Assembly: GCA_032622095.1 (NCBI GenBank)
Contig: CP136065.1
Location: 67,981,675-68,045,674, forward strand
From: Siphonodentalium dalli
Taxonomy: Eukaryota > Mollusca > Scaphopoda > Gadilida > Siphonodentaliidae
Length of the DNA: 64,000 bases
Reading direction: 5' to 3'
Shown here: in pieces, positions 10,955-21,570 of the stretch
How the letters are laid out: every line of letters starts with the position of its first letter
How positions within the stretch are numbered: position 1 is the first letter of the stretch
Program-made: the position numbers and the translations under genes
Notes under the pieces: generated by a model
Database searches by the model: none
Told to the model about the DNA's origin: nothing
What the model saw: the letters and a program-made list of their open reading frames with translations, nothing else

Positions 10955-12566
10955 CACTAAGGTGACGTTTACACATAGCCGGTGAAGCCGTTACCCGGCG
11001 AACCCGTTAGCCGGCGAAGGTTGGGCAGAGTGTTTACACAACGCCGGCGAAGATACGCATATATTCATGTGTCTCCTTTACTTGTTAATAGTTTTCGTTT
11101 TAGTTCTCACTGAACTGCAATATGATATTGCTGTACATCTATAAACATCTAGCCGCTTCCTGTTAGATATATGGTTGGGCGGTATAGTGAAATGAAACTT
11201 TTTAGAAATGGAAATGCCGAAATTATTAATATCCAACTCAAACTTTCAGGTATTGATATTGGTAATTTTATAGATATTTAAATAACATTGTTAATGGTTT
11301 GTTTTGGTTAACAAACTTCACATACGGCCTGTGAAGTGAGTGTCGCACCAAAAGCATGGCCATTGTCAGTTTTGAGATCTTTTCGTCGCATACATCTACA
11401 AATTGGTGTCTAATCATTCCGATTGGATTTTATATTATATATATAAGTTTCAACATCGCGAATCAAATGTGACACATTTTCCGTTTGAACATTATACAAT
11501 AAAATATGTTTTTCATTTTACTCGGGCGTTCACCATGTCCATGTATATAGGGCCGTGGCGATGGGGGTGTCTCATCCCAACTTTAATCAAAATATTCAAA
11601 AGCTGGAAATTTCATACCTGACACGGCAATAGTTGGACATTTGACATCAGCAATATGATGAAATTGTTCTCGTAGTTTTATTTTCAACAATTTGTTATTG
11701 GTGATTTCTTTAGGCAACATTTGCTTATTTTTTTACCAAATTGTTGGACTGAAATGACCATCAGTTGGAAATGATCCAACCTTATTAGAGGTGCGTCAAG
11801 TTTGGAAAATGTCCAACAATTGGAAATCTTAAGGCTGGATGCTAGGATTTTGCAATTTTCAGGGTTCAGATTAAAAAATATTCTCACACCTGGCCATAAC
11901 CACGGTCGGTCGATAAATTCCAAAGATGAACAGTCCCACACCTCCTAATCAGGCCCTCTAGATCCGTCCCTGTGTAAATATGTCCACGGCGCACTCAGAT
12001 TTAGATTATTGAACTAATTGTCCATTAAGTTTGAATCCACAGAAACGTGCCATCCCATTTCTTCCATATATATATATATGGACATACATGTACATGAATT
12101 AATTCCCTCGAATGCGCAACAAATGTACCATGCACATGCAGAGTACGTGTACCATCATCGGTTAGTATTTATAATAATAGCTTATAACCAAGGTGCGTGA
12201 CCACCGACCTGACAGCTGATTAGAGACAATCAAACTGGCACACTGACCAATATATACACAGGTGAAAAGCGGGCTGGTCTATCAGCGATTGCACAATAAT
12301 ATTGTTCGAGTTAATTGTTGAAAGGAAATCACCCATGACGGCATGACCCCAGATAAACATCTAACTTAACCGCAGAGCGAATTAGAATCCACACGACAAT
12401 CAGGTGCTTGTACTAAATCATTTTTATCCAAAAGTTGAAAACCGAATAGCTGAGTATCCGGATAGCCGTAATTCTTATCCGACGAAGTATAAACACTCTA
12501 TTGTTATCGCTGCCGGCTACAGCGAATGCGATCTTCGCCGGGTAATGTATAAACACCCCCTAAGTG
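10955..12566. mobile_element. candidate DNA transposon with ~30-bp inverted ends
   Basis: The left end reads CACTAAGGTGACGTTTACAC and the right end is the complement of CACTTAGGGGGTGTTTATAC. Both then carry ACCCGGCGAA-type GC-rich blocks in inverted orientation. No clean target duplication is visible and no transposase can be read. A hAT-like repeat is embedded at about 11543-11971. The superfamily is uncertain. Confidence 0.5.
11543..11971. repeat. hAT-like repeat (family B), diverged copy
   Basis: It shares with the copy at 60991-61761 the start (AGGGCCGTGGCGATGGGGGT), repeated AGTTGGAAAT-type strings, CAAAATTGTTGGACTGAAATG-like text in the middle, and a GCCCTCTAGATCCGTCCCTG end complementary to the start. 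It is non-coding. The target duplication has decayed. Confidence 0.65.
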
Positions 12567-12972
12567 CGCTGGTAAATTATGAAAACAAATATGCCGATTT
12601 TGCATCCATCGTTATGCAGTTAGTGTAAACAATATTTTATTCTCAATAGCAAGTGTGTACATACATATACAATTTTAATTACAACACATATATTTATTAC
12701 AAAATGTTAACACGTGTGTCCCAGCATATAAGAGATGAGAAAATGATCTGACAGTAAGGTTTGTAAGCTTATATTTGTCATTTCCCCAGTGGATATTCAC
12801 ATGGGTGATAACTGGTTTATCATTAATATCTAAATGAGTTATGTTGACTACGAATTAATAATGGATATATATAGCTTCCTGCCTGCCCACCCCTCAGCGC
12901 CCATATGGCCCCCATCAACCCGTTCAAGGAGACAATGGTTGCCGCATTGTTGATAGCATAGTTTGTTTTCTC

Positions 12973-13980
12973 TCAGTTAGTCGCGAATCGTTTTGTAAGT
13001 AGAATATATTTCTGTACTCTTGCGAAGATATCGATGTTTTGATCTATTGTTAATGACTGAGATCCTTTAATAAGATCATTTAAACATGGTCTGTTGTGAA
13101 GACCTTGGAAGTATATCGTTCGTTCGTTCGTGAACTTTTGACAGTATAAGAAGAAGTGTTCAGTAGTCTCTGTCAGGCCACAATAAGTACAATCGGAATT
13201 ACCCTGTAAGTGATTTTGGTGCAATTGATCATTTAGATTACTGCATTCGAGACGTATTCGACAGTGGATTACGTGACTTTGCCGTGTATATGCATACTCG
13301 TAGAACTGTGGAGGTTCTATACAAACTTTATTCAGGAATTGTTTAAATTCGGAAACCGTTTCGCACTTCGCTTCGTCTGATAATTCATTCCAAAGTTTAA
13401 TAGCATGAGGTATGAATGATTTTTGTAAAGAGGTAGAAAAGCAAAAGGGACGTCTTAAGTTATCGTGCCTGAATGGGTATCCACTTGAAGTTGTTGAATC
13501 CCTTGGGACATAGTTATATAGATATTGTGGGGTTAATTTTCTCGTCATTTTATAGAATTGAGTAAGTTTTGATTTTTCTCCCCTTTTCGATAGTTTCTGC
13601 CATCCAATTTCTACCAATAATTCATCCCTATTACAACTCCTAGTAGCCCCAGTTATTATACGTGCTGCTTCATATTGTATATCTTCTAATAATTGTGATT
13701 CTTCAGCCGTGCAATTGTCCCACACAGGGGAAGCATATTCCAAGACGGGGCGTATAAATGATAGATAAATTCGTTCTAATGTTCTCCTATCTAGGGCATA
13801 TTTATTCTTCCTAAGTATGTATAATCGTTGTGAGGCTCGCTCTTCAATATCTTCGATGTGATTTATCCACTTCCCTTCATCGTTAAATGTCAGTCCTAGA
13901 TGCTTATGTTCAGTCACCTGTATGATATCTTCACCTGCCATCCTAAGGGGTGGATGATATTCAATAATATTATTCCGTGA
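12973..13980 (-). pseudogene. LINE polyprotein part 3: thumb and C-terminal CCHC finger
   Basis: This continues the RT frame after one in-frame stop. It contains LGLTFND and the FIRPVLEYASPVWDN signature that follows the RT core. Near the C-terminus there is a CX2CX7HX4C arrangement (C251, C254, H262 and C267 counted from the ATG at 13941), a probable nucleic-acid-binding knuckle seen at the end of several LINE groups. The frame ends at 12973. The same type of finger occurs in the separate LINE remnant at 32810-33247. Confidence 0.85.
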
Positions 13981-13983
13981 TAC

Positions 13984-14617
13984 TCAGATAGACTCTGTTT
14001 TCAATGGATTAAATTTAACGGCCCAGATTTGCGACCATTCATATATTCGCTGTATATCTTGGTTCATTACGTTGGCAGCAAGGGTGTGGTCTTCAACGGC
14101 AAGAAAAAGGGAAGTATCATCCCCAAATAGGCGAATATTGCTAGTTACCCCTCCAACAATATCATTTATGTAGACCAAAAATAGCAGAGGGCCGAGTAAG
14201 GAGCCCAGGGGGACTCCAGCTGAAACAGGCATCCAATTAGAGCTCACCCCATTGGTTCTAACTCTCTGCTCTCTAGATTCCAAGTAATTCTCAAAAAGTT
14301 TATACATATTTCCTGTTATTCCCATTCTTTTCAATTTAAAGAGCAGTCCTCGATGCCAGACCTTATCAAAAGCTTTGCTAATATCACAAAAGACATATCT
14401 TATTTCTTTCCCCTCATCTAGTGATGATATGATATAGTGGTATATGTCGATTAATTGAAACACAGTACTGTCGTTGGGAGTAAACCCTGATTGCAGATCG
14501 GACAACAATTTGTGTTCACGCAAATAGTCTGACAGACGACGGTATATGCATTTTTCAAAGAGTTTAGAGAGACAACTCAGAAGGGAAACAGGGCGATAGT
14601 TTGACGGTATAAAAGGG
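13984..14617 (-). pseudogene. LINE polyprotein part 2: RT catalytic core
   Basis: It is read in the +1 frame relative to part 1. Directly after the shift come DPFIPSNYRPVSLLS and the finger region. Motif A is present (CDISKAFD), as is the catalytic box FGDD at residues 133-136 of the ATG-initiated frame beginning at 14523 (FGDD is a tolerated variant of YADD). The motif B region reads GVPLGSLLGPLLF, so the highly conserved Gln of GVPQGS is Leu here, which may impair catalysis. The frame ends at the TGA at 13981-13983, beyond which the same frame continues. I infer an inactivated but recent enzyme. Confidence 0.85.
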
Positions 14618-16612
14618 TCATTTTTTTAAGATTGGACATACATTTGCCTTCTTCCACTCAATGTGAAAGTATGCATGTTTTAAAAAAATATTAAAAATAA
14701 ATCTTAATGGTGCAGTTAAAGAGGGAAAGTTTTTCAATACTTTTGGGCTTATGTCATCATAACCGGAGGCTTTTGACGTCTTAATTGACCGTGGGCATTT
14801 GTGAACAAGTTCGTCGTCGATTTCTATGTCACTTATTTCGCTTTCTGTTAACTGGTCAAAGCGAGGTAACTCTATCTCCCTTTCGTTTGGCAATGGCGAT
14901 ATAGAACAACAGTATTTGTTGAAGGTGTTGGCTTTTTGTACGTTGTCATTTATCAATTCATCGTTAAATATGAGTGCTGGTATAGGCTTAGGTTCCAGTT
15001 TAATTAATTTATTCAAAGTTTTCCACCAAAGTGAGGATTCAGTGAAGCAACTTCCCAATATACTTTGGGTTTTGGCGCAATAAGATTGTTTGGCCCGTCT
15101 GATAGCCGAAATAACAGAATTTCGTTGTGATTTATATTTTGCCCAAGCATCATGAGAACATTTCCGTTTGGCTGCCTTGTATAATCGTTTTCTCTGCCTT
15201 ATCATACCACGGATTTCGTTATTCATCCATTCTTTTTCATTTTGGCGAGTAGTTATTTGTTTGTTTGGTATATATTGCAATGTTATTTCATTTATTTTAT
15301 TTGTCAATATATTCGCTAATTCAATGTATGGGGTATTAGATAGTTCTCTCTTGTAATTCCAATTTTCAAATTCGGCATTCATTGCATTATAATCTGCTCT
15401 TGAGTAGTCCCATACCTTCCTTTTCACGATTCCACTCGATTTCTCTATACGAAAATTCAAATACATCACTATTGGACAGTGAAATCGAGTCAAATCTGAG
15501 AAGAAAGGGTCAATAACTTCGCTATGTTTAACAAATTGTCCTTGATTTGTTAAAAATAAGTCTATGAGAGAAGATGAACTCTCTGTAAAATGAGTTGGAT
15601 CTTTGATTAACTGTTGCATTCCGAATCGATTACGAATATATTTAACATATTTTGATTCAGATGGAAGTTGATTGGAATTGAAGTCGCCAGTTAGAATCAC
15701 GTGACGAATAACTTTCCTGTCTCCAAGGGCCATATCTATATTTGAATATATTTTCTCCCATGTATATACTGGTCGATTTGGAGGTTTATATAATGTACCA
15801 AGTAGAAACTTTGTTGACGACGAAAGCATGACTTCCACCCAGATACATTCGATTTCCGGAGTTTCTAGATCAGCACGTCTCCTAAAATAGTACGAATCAT
15901 TTATATACACAGCCACTCCTCCTCCTAATGTGGGTCTATTTAATCTCTCTGGGGCATGGAACCCGAGTATGCTCAGTTCTGCATTCGAAGTTTGTTCAGT
16001 GAGCCAGGTTTCAGTGATTGAGACAATATCGTAACTAGATGCTTCTATCGCCACAACATCTAATTTTGGAAGCAAACTTTGTATATTCAAACACATAATG
16101 GAGAATGTATGTTCATAGTTATCTGCGGTAGGACCTGGATTAATTTTTATATCAAATGCTCGCCTTATTAATCCAATTATGGTAAGTGCAATAGTTCTGG
16201 AAAGATTTGTTATACTATTTGTAACATCGCGATGTTTCCTTCGCATGTATTTCTGAAGTAACGCCCTATATGTTTTATTTTTCATTTTGGAATATTTAGT
16301 TTTTAATAGTTGTTTTAGATGCAATGCAAAAACAGTACTATTTCGCACGATACTTTCAGTTATGCCTGAGTTTTCCGACATCATTTCAAATTTATACGCA
16401 ATTTGGTAAGGCAGTGTGCAATTGAGATCAAGCATAAAGTGCATTACAACTGTCAAAAACGCAATTTCCTGAGATATACCTCGCGCCCTTAATGTAATAT
16501 ATGAAAGTAAATTCAAAGATGCCAATGGGCTTAATGGTTTGTCTCTTGTCCCCTTGAAAGCTCTACCGTAGTACGACCCAATTCTTGCCCTATATGTTTC
16601 CAGACTAATCAT
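14618..16612 (-). CDS. LINE polyprotein part 1: 2A-like motif, endonuclease, start of RT
   Basis: A 664-codon frame starting at the ATG at 16612. Residues 1-153 have no known domain and are basic and helix-rich. Residues 154-161 read DIKINPGP, a 2A-like site. The apurinic-type endonuclease follows: N176 in CLNIQSLLP, E201 in ITETWL, D310/N312 in LTGDFNSNQ, and the SD...H signature at 372-378. These are all the catalytic positions, so the nuclease looks intact. Residues 620-664 enter the RT (KANVCPILKK), then the frame stops at a TGA right after an A-run; the RT continues in the +1 frame. In this class, the endonuclease nicks target DNA for target-primed reverse transcription. Confidence 0.88.
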   Translation of the reverse strand: MISLETYRARIGSYYGRAFKGTRDKPLSPLASLNLLSYITLRARGISQEIAFLTVVMHFMLDLNCTLPYQIAYKFEMMSENSGITESIVRNSTVFALHLKQLLKTKYSKMKNKTYRALLQKYMRRKHRDVTNSITNLSRTIALTIIGLIRRAFDIKINPGPTADNYEHTFSIMCLNIQSLLPKLDVVAIEASSYDIVSITETWLTEQTSNAELSILGFHAPERLNRPTLGGGVAVYINDSYYFRRRADLETPEIECIWVEVMLSSSTKFLLGTLYKPPNRPVYTWEKIYSNIDMALGDRKVIRHVILTGDFNSNQLPSESKYVKYIRNRFGMQQLIKDPTHFTESSSSLIDLFLTNQGQFVKHSEVIDPFFSDLTRFHCPIVMYLNFRIEKSSGIVKRKVWDYSRADYNAMNAEFENWNYKRELSNTPYIELANILTNKINEITLQYIPNKQITTRQNEKEWMNNEIRGMIRQRKRLYKAAKRKCSHDAWAKYKSQRNSVISAIRRAKQSYCAKTQSILGSCFTESSLWWKTLNKLIKLEPKPIPALIFNDELINDNVQKANTFNKYCCSISPLPNEREIELPRFDQLTESEISDIEIDDELVHKCPRSIKTSKASGYDDISPKVLKNFPSLTAPLRFIFNIFLKHAYFHIEWKKANVCPILKK

Positions 16613-16681
16613 TACAATATGAAGATAATTATATGCAGTTAATTATAATATATATACATGTATAAGCCTAGTTCCTATACA

Positions 16682-17031
16682 CAGGGACGTGGTCGTTCGG
16701 TGAAAAGGGGTTTCGGTGTGTCCGCTAACCACTCCCATCTTTGGTAAAATGTTCAATAGTTGGACAGTTCATGCCTGACACAACATTATTTGAAAATTTT
16801 ACACAGGTGTAGTGGAAACTATTATCATTGTTCGATTTTCCGATAAGTAAGTGGTGCGACATTTGTTGTTGTTAGATTAACAGCTAGTAGAATAGTTTGT
16901 TTACCTTGGGTCAACCATTGGTCTGAATTGACCGTCAGTTGAACATTAGGTGGGTGACATGTTGGAAATTTCCAACCGAAAGAAATTTAACGTGGACATC
17001 CTCAATAGGGGCCCTCTAGCCACATCCTTGC
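16682..17031. repeat. hAT-like repeat (family B), diverged copy
   Basis: It begins CAGGGACGTGG and ends CTCTAGCCACATCCTTG, an imperfect inverted pair. It includes AATAGTTGGACAGTTCATGC and other family strings. The flanks CCTATACA (left) and CATATACC (right) look like a decayed 8-bp duplication. It abuts the 5' end of the LINE. Confidence 0.65.
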
Positions 17032-17039
17032 ATATACCC

Positions 17040-18970
17040 CATTAGTCTAATGACTCAGATGCCGTCCATGACAGAACGCAAATATAAAACCTCTAAATTA
17101 TTATGGAAACTAACTTATCCACAGGAAAGTGTCCGTGACATGTACTGCTGTATTCACCATCGGGTTCATTATCAAATGTTCGCTACTACGCAGTGCTTGC
17201 CATTTCACGACATTTGGTAACCCTGTAATTCCAATCGCTCGTAACTCAATATATGTCCCAGAAAATGTCATATAAGTAGTCGCTAAATACAAATCCATAA
17301 CATGCGCTTCATCTTTCGTTTCTATTATTACTTGTGACAGTAAGTAAACAGTCCATTTAAGATGTGATTGATTGCTTGATAGATTGATTGTGGTTTAACG
17401 TCGTTTTAGCAGAAAAGCCATAACACGACGAGAAGAAACAGATTATCAAAATCGAGTGGAGCAACTATGATTAGAAATAACAGTGAATTAGACTAAAATG
17501 AAACAATATATACAAATGAAAACACTCACATCAGAGCGGGAGTGCTCTGGTGGTGTCAGAACCATTATGAAACTGCCCATTGTGCAAACACATATAAAAC
17601 AGAATATAAAAAAAGACAGCAATACTGCTTTGAGAACAGCCAAAATATACAACATGCATAAAATTAATCAGCAAAAATTTATAATCTAATTCAAGGCTCC
17701 GGCATATCGTAATATTTGAAGTATCTGGGAAACAAGCATCCTGCATGATTGATAAGATATTCATAGTCCGTGAATATGGCGTGAATCTTAATCAATTTAT
17801 CAAGTTGACATTAATTTATATCTACCTTAATGTACCCAACCTTCAATGTCAGTGGATGTTCGACCGATTGAAGGTGAGAAGATAACTATTCAGAGGAACT
17901 CAAATTCCATCAACATTCTTTTCTGATTCCGAAGAATTCCAGTCTTGATTGGTTTAACAGATTTCAATTGTCCAGCAATGCTTTTTTTTGCGTTTTATCA
18001 ATGGCAAAGATATAATATCTTTTCACATTTGGGTCAAAGCCAAGCACCAAGTACTGAAGGAATACCACAGCTTCATTGGAACTCGGTGAGTCATCATTGT
18101 AACGAGCAATACGTTTTTTTTTATTTGAGTTGCCATACGAAAAGCTAAAAATCGACAGCTAGCCCAGTAGCCGCCGTGGACGACCCTTCGACTTCTGGTC
18201 GGGCCAAAGACTGGTACATATCTGGAGCGGTCACCCGTTTAGTCACTGCATATAGCAACCGCCTGGTACCTCTACGCAGTGAGACAGGCGTGAACAAGAT
18301 AGGATTCAGCACTCAACAATCATCAGGACGAACACAAAAGAGACAGGAGATAATAGAAACATCACACGTGAAAAAAACCCCAGAAAATAATACTTCAAAC
18401 ATCAGACGAGCAATACCAGATATAACAAAATTTGAATCTGAAACACTGTGGGTCAACTCAACCACACGTCTTGAAGAGATGAAGGACCAAAGAGGACCAT
18501 TAAGTGGTATCCGCATGCCGATGTCTCACGTGATACGACCGCCCTAGTACTCCCATGACTCCTCCACCACACCTCACGTGATGCACCGCACGGCAACCAC
18601 GGTGCCACATTAGGAGATTTGTACCCCTCGCAGTGGGCGGTGGGCCTATTCTACCCCGGGCCCACACGGGGACATTTAAGATTTGATAACATTTAATAAC
18701 TTGCATTATCGCTAAAGAAGTATGATGAGCGGGAGCATACATAACAATCTGGTCTATATGAGATTAGTTGGAATTGCCTGAATTAATGTTAGATGGGTAC
18801 TCTGAGCAAAAGTGGTGCAGTTATATATACTATCCTGAGTTATGCTGCTTGTTGTCATTGTTGTGCGCCAAACGATTTTCATAACATATAATGGTAATAC
18901 TGGTGATTCGAATCATATTAAAGTATATGTACTTTTTATAGCAGTTATTCGTTTACACTAAATTTGTATA
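17040..18970. other. intronic stretch with one unexplained open frame
   Basis: No exon of a known family is seen. A plus-strand open frame at about 18176-18547 (123 codons, GTG at its start) reads DPSTSGRAKDWYISGAVTRL and onward without domain similarity that I recognise. Its polar, low-hydrophobic make-up could be an old retroelement N-terminal part or chance. Confidence 0.3.
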
Positions 18971-19240
18971 TTTGTTGAAAGCGTAGAAATTTTATTCATG
19001 ACACAACGTTAGTTGGAAACGTTACACAAAGTATAGCATAGGTTGAAATTTTTTCCATTGGTTGATTTTCCAACCAGTAATTAGGGGGAACATGTTGTTT
19101 TCAGAATAACGAAAGCATATTTATTTTATGCTATTGATCTGACATGGCCTGCAGTTGAACATTTTCCAACCTTAGTTCGGAACATTTCCAACAGTTGATG
19201 AGTTCGAGATGCCAGTTTGAAAGATCCAACCCAGGATGAT
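18970..19240. repeat. hAT-like repeat (family B), internal fragment
   Basis: It contains the family strings ACGTTAGTTGGAAACGTTAC, GATTTTCCAACCAGTAATTA and TTTCCAACAGTTGATGAG, but neither terminus is preserved. A short GTT microsatellite follows at 19449-19468. Confidence 0.5.
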
Positions 19241-20094
19241 GCAACTGGTATGTCAACTCCATGAGTTTAGTCTGATTGTTATGGGTGGTTGCTGTAGCAC
19301 ATTTCAAGGTGGAAACTCTCGCACTACATGCATTAATATTGTTTAAGTTTTACTTTTTTTCTTAACGACAAGCCCCTGAGGTTCAAAATAGTATTTCGGA
19401 GTCGCCAGACAAATGTATGGAGCTTCTGTCACATTTTGTAATCGATATATTGTTGTTGTTGTTGTTGAATGTTACCCGGAAAGGGAAATATATTTCGATC
19501 AGGTAAACAATTAGACGTTTGCAAAATAGCCGTACTTTGTGATACGCGGGTGACCGGTGTGGTATAGGTCCATCTAAACTGTCCATCTGACATAGCTCAT
19601 GCGTGGGCATGCATTAAGCACATGTTAAACGTGCTCATATTAGTAACATATAACAAAAGATAGACCAGCTTGACAACTCTCAATGATCCCACACATATCG
19701 CGCCCGGCGACCCACATGAAATTCCTGGCGAGCTCACAAGTCTATGAGAGTAAGTGGTGTTCTCCTCAGATGTGATGACACAGCGTCAAAATAGATTCTG
19801 CTTTTTATTTGCTTATTGTTATGAGTCCCCCAATACCCAGTTACACCACCATTGAAGACCAAAGACTGTGACGTGATATACATGTATCGTAGACTGCACC
19901 GACCGGCAATCCGACAACTAAGGTGGTCCAGCATTTGTTTAGAAACGCACTGGACACAGGTTGCCACGAACAAAACACTAAAACAAGATTATGTTCAATG
20001 AAAACTTTTCATAGACAAAGTTCCATCTTCAGACCAAGTAATTCATTAGAAAGCTCTTAACTAGTGTAAATATTGGTGTATTTTGTCCAGAGAA

Positions 20095-20460
20095 GATACG
20101 AGTTGAGTGCGCAATTTGGCTCACGTCTTCCAAGATGGCACAGCCCGGTTGTCACACAAAAAAATTGTGGAGCCATCGGCAAGGGACTGGTACCACATGG
20201 CTCACATATTTCATTCCTCCATTATTCAATTAACATGAACAATGAAAAATAAAGTCACAATTCTCAACCAGTTTCAAATAACAGAAACTTATCGTAAAGC
20301 TAGTAGTGAACAAACGTCAAATGTTTCATTTCCGGCTGCGATTTTGGTGGCCATCTTGGACAATACTTTATCAGTGTAATTTGCATCAAACTGACTTAGT
20401 GAATCTTCTGAAAAACGGCGGCCATGTTGGACGCCATCTTATCTGGGGTCTAAGTTGTCA
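20095..20460. repeat. CCAAGATGGC-core repeat fragment
   Basis: It has several copies of the GGCCATCTTGG/CCAAGATGGC motif with surrounding text like that of the larger arrays at 45.3-46.7 kb and 49.5-50.8 kb. It lies just 3' of the lectin-domain donor site on the minus strand. Confidence 0.5.
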
Positions 20461-20600
20461 TTCTTTTTAATGTGTGAACAAATTATAGAGTACACATTAA
20501 TGAAGAACATTAGCGGGCGAAGATAAATCCTGGGGGTGTAAGTGTCGAACAATATCTCCTGGACTACATGTGTATAATACATACGCATCTCGTCGCATAC

Positions 20601-20792
20601 CTGTTGTGGTCATATACGGCATCACGGCCACTTCCCTATCAGCTGTGTTAACCGACATGAGGTGTGCGCCGGCGCCTGTGCAGTACGCTTCAGCTTCAGT
20701 GTGATCCTTCCCACCTTCATGGAATACTTGGAAACAAGCTCCGCTTGTTGCATCTTTGATGAATCCGGTATGTGATGGACAGCTGGCACAGG
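20601..20792 (-). CDS. C-type lectin-like gene, exon with N-terminal half of domain
   Basis: The acceptor is TTCACCTTTCCAG (exon from 20792) and the donor is ACAG|GTATGC after 20601. The exon is 192 bases, phase 1 at both ends, which is typical of shuffled extracellular modules. It encodes the opening of a C-type lectin-like domain: CASCPSHTGF, then ACFQVF, a helix containing AEAYC, and GAHLMSVNTADREVAVM. This is the usual pattern of C0 cysteines, WxxAExxC-like helix and GAHLxSI strand. The remaining half is supplied in phase by the exon at 9390-9649. Upstream exons, including any signal peptide, were not found with confidence between here and 26.5 kb. Confidence 0.85.
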
Positions 20793-20849
20793 CTGGAAAG
20801 GTGAATTTAATCCTATATTTCAACTGATCCTTCCAGGATCCAGAGCGAA

Positions 20850-21560
20850 AATTTATCAATAAGGACCAGCTTGATTATCTTGAAGCTAGCCCGTCGGCCA
20901 AGACTAGATTATTTTTTACGCTTCCCAAAATCCATCAACCTATCGCAACCTGGCCGGACCCTTTAATGCATAAAGGACGACCAGTAGTTTCAGATTGTGG
21001 ATCAGAGAGTTATCATACATTGGAATACATTGATTCTGTTCTTAAACCTCTAGCATGTAAACACTGGTGATTTTCTATTACGTTTGAGTCAATTTTCAGT
21101 CCACAAGGATGCAAGTTTAGTCACTTGTGATATCGCTATTAGAAGCAGGCATGCAATCAATTAAGGAAGCATTTGATAAATATCCGGATCCGGACAGACC
21201 CACCTCGGAAGTATTACAACTTTTGGAATTTCGCTCAAAAGCAATGATTTTTAATTTAATAATGAATTTTGGCTTCAGATCCAGGGGGTAGCAATTGGCA
21301 AAAAGTTTTCTCCTAGCTTCGCGACAATGTTTGCATAGTTTTTATATGGACTCATTCCCAAGCAGCATTAGATATTTTCTTTCAGATTTTCAACTCTTAC
21401 GATGACAACATTAAATTAGAACCTACAGTCTCAAAGTCATAGTCAATTTTCTAGATATAACTATTTTTAAGGGCCGCCGTTTATTAGACACAAAGGTCTT
21501 CTTCAAGGAAACTACTACTCATGCCTTATTCATCCCCCTAGACTTTTTAATGGCCTCAGC
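20850..21560 (+). pseudogene. Penelope-like element reverse-transcriptase remnant
   Basis: Broken plus-strand frames show the hallmarks of Penelope-like RTs: KTRLFFTLPKIHQP, then KGRPVVSDCGSESYHTLEYI, later a GVAIGKKFSPSFA-type motif, and further on VNFLDITIFKGRRLLDTKVF. Stops and shifts separate these pieces, so the element is dead. The GRPVVSDCGSE signature is specific to this class and separates it from LINEs. No GIY-YIG endonuclease part was recognised. The fragment ends where the minus-strand LINE at 21571 begins, so one may have inserted into the other. Confidence 0.78.
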
Positions 21561-21570
21561 AAATCTCAAA

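Larger units (their letters stand above)
12973..16612 (-). mobile_element. nearly full-length APE-type non-LTR retrotransposon (LINE)
   Basis: A single element about 3.6 kb long on the minus strand encodes, in order, an N-terminal region, an apurinic-type endonuclease, a reverse transcriptase and a C-terminal CCHC finger. Its coding capacity is broken by only two lesions: a +1 shift at the A-run near 14624-14630, and an in-frame TGA at 13981-13983. The 5' end of the reading frame begins about 70 bases from the hAT-like repeat at 16682, with an upstream in-frame stop at 16643-16645. The three parts are described separately. It lies in the lectin-gene intron in the same orientation as that gene. 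The few lesions suggest fairly recent activity. Confidence 0.9.
9650..20600 (-). other. ~11 kb intron of the lectin-like gene
   Basis: This is inferred from matching phase-1 borders: the donor ACAG|GTATGC at 20601/20600 and the acceptor at 9650. The two exons supply complementary halves of one domain with no missing motif. The interval contains a TIR element (10955-12566), a nearly full-length LINE on the same strand (12973-16612), hAT-type repeats and several AT-rich stretches without features (9660-10950, 12600-12970, 17040-18100, 19230-20090). It remains possible that the two exons belong to neighbouring paralogues. Confidence 0.6.

Noticed and set aside
13984-14523. FGDD box as a dead RT catalytic site
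   Set aside because: Gly for Ala in the YADD/FADD box is a tolerated natural variant in non-LTR elements, so this alone does not show inactivation. The frame breaks and the motif B change are better evidence.
14618-14640. A-run before the RT frame change looked like a programmed -1 slippery site
   Set aside because: The RT continues in the +1 (or -2) frame, not in -1, so the classic slippage mechanism does not fit. A simple indel in a homopolymer explains it.
17110-17298. Middle exon of the lectin-like gene
   Set aside because: The two known exons already supply the full domain with matching phase, and this frame has no lectin signature.
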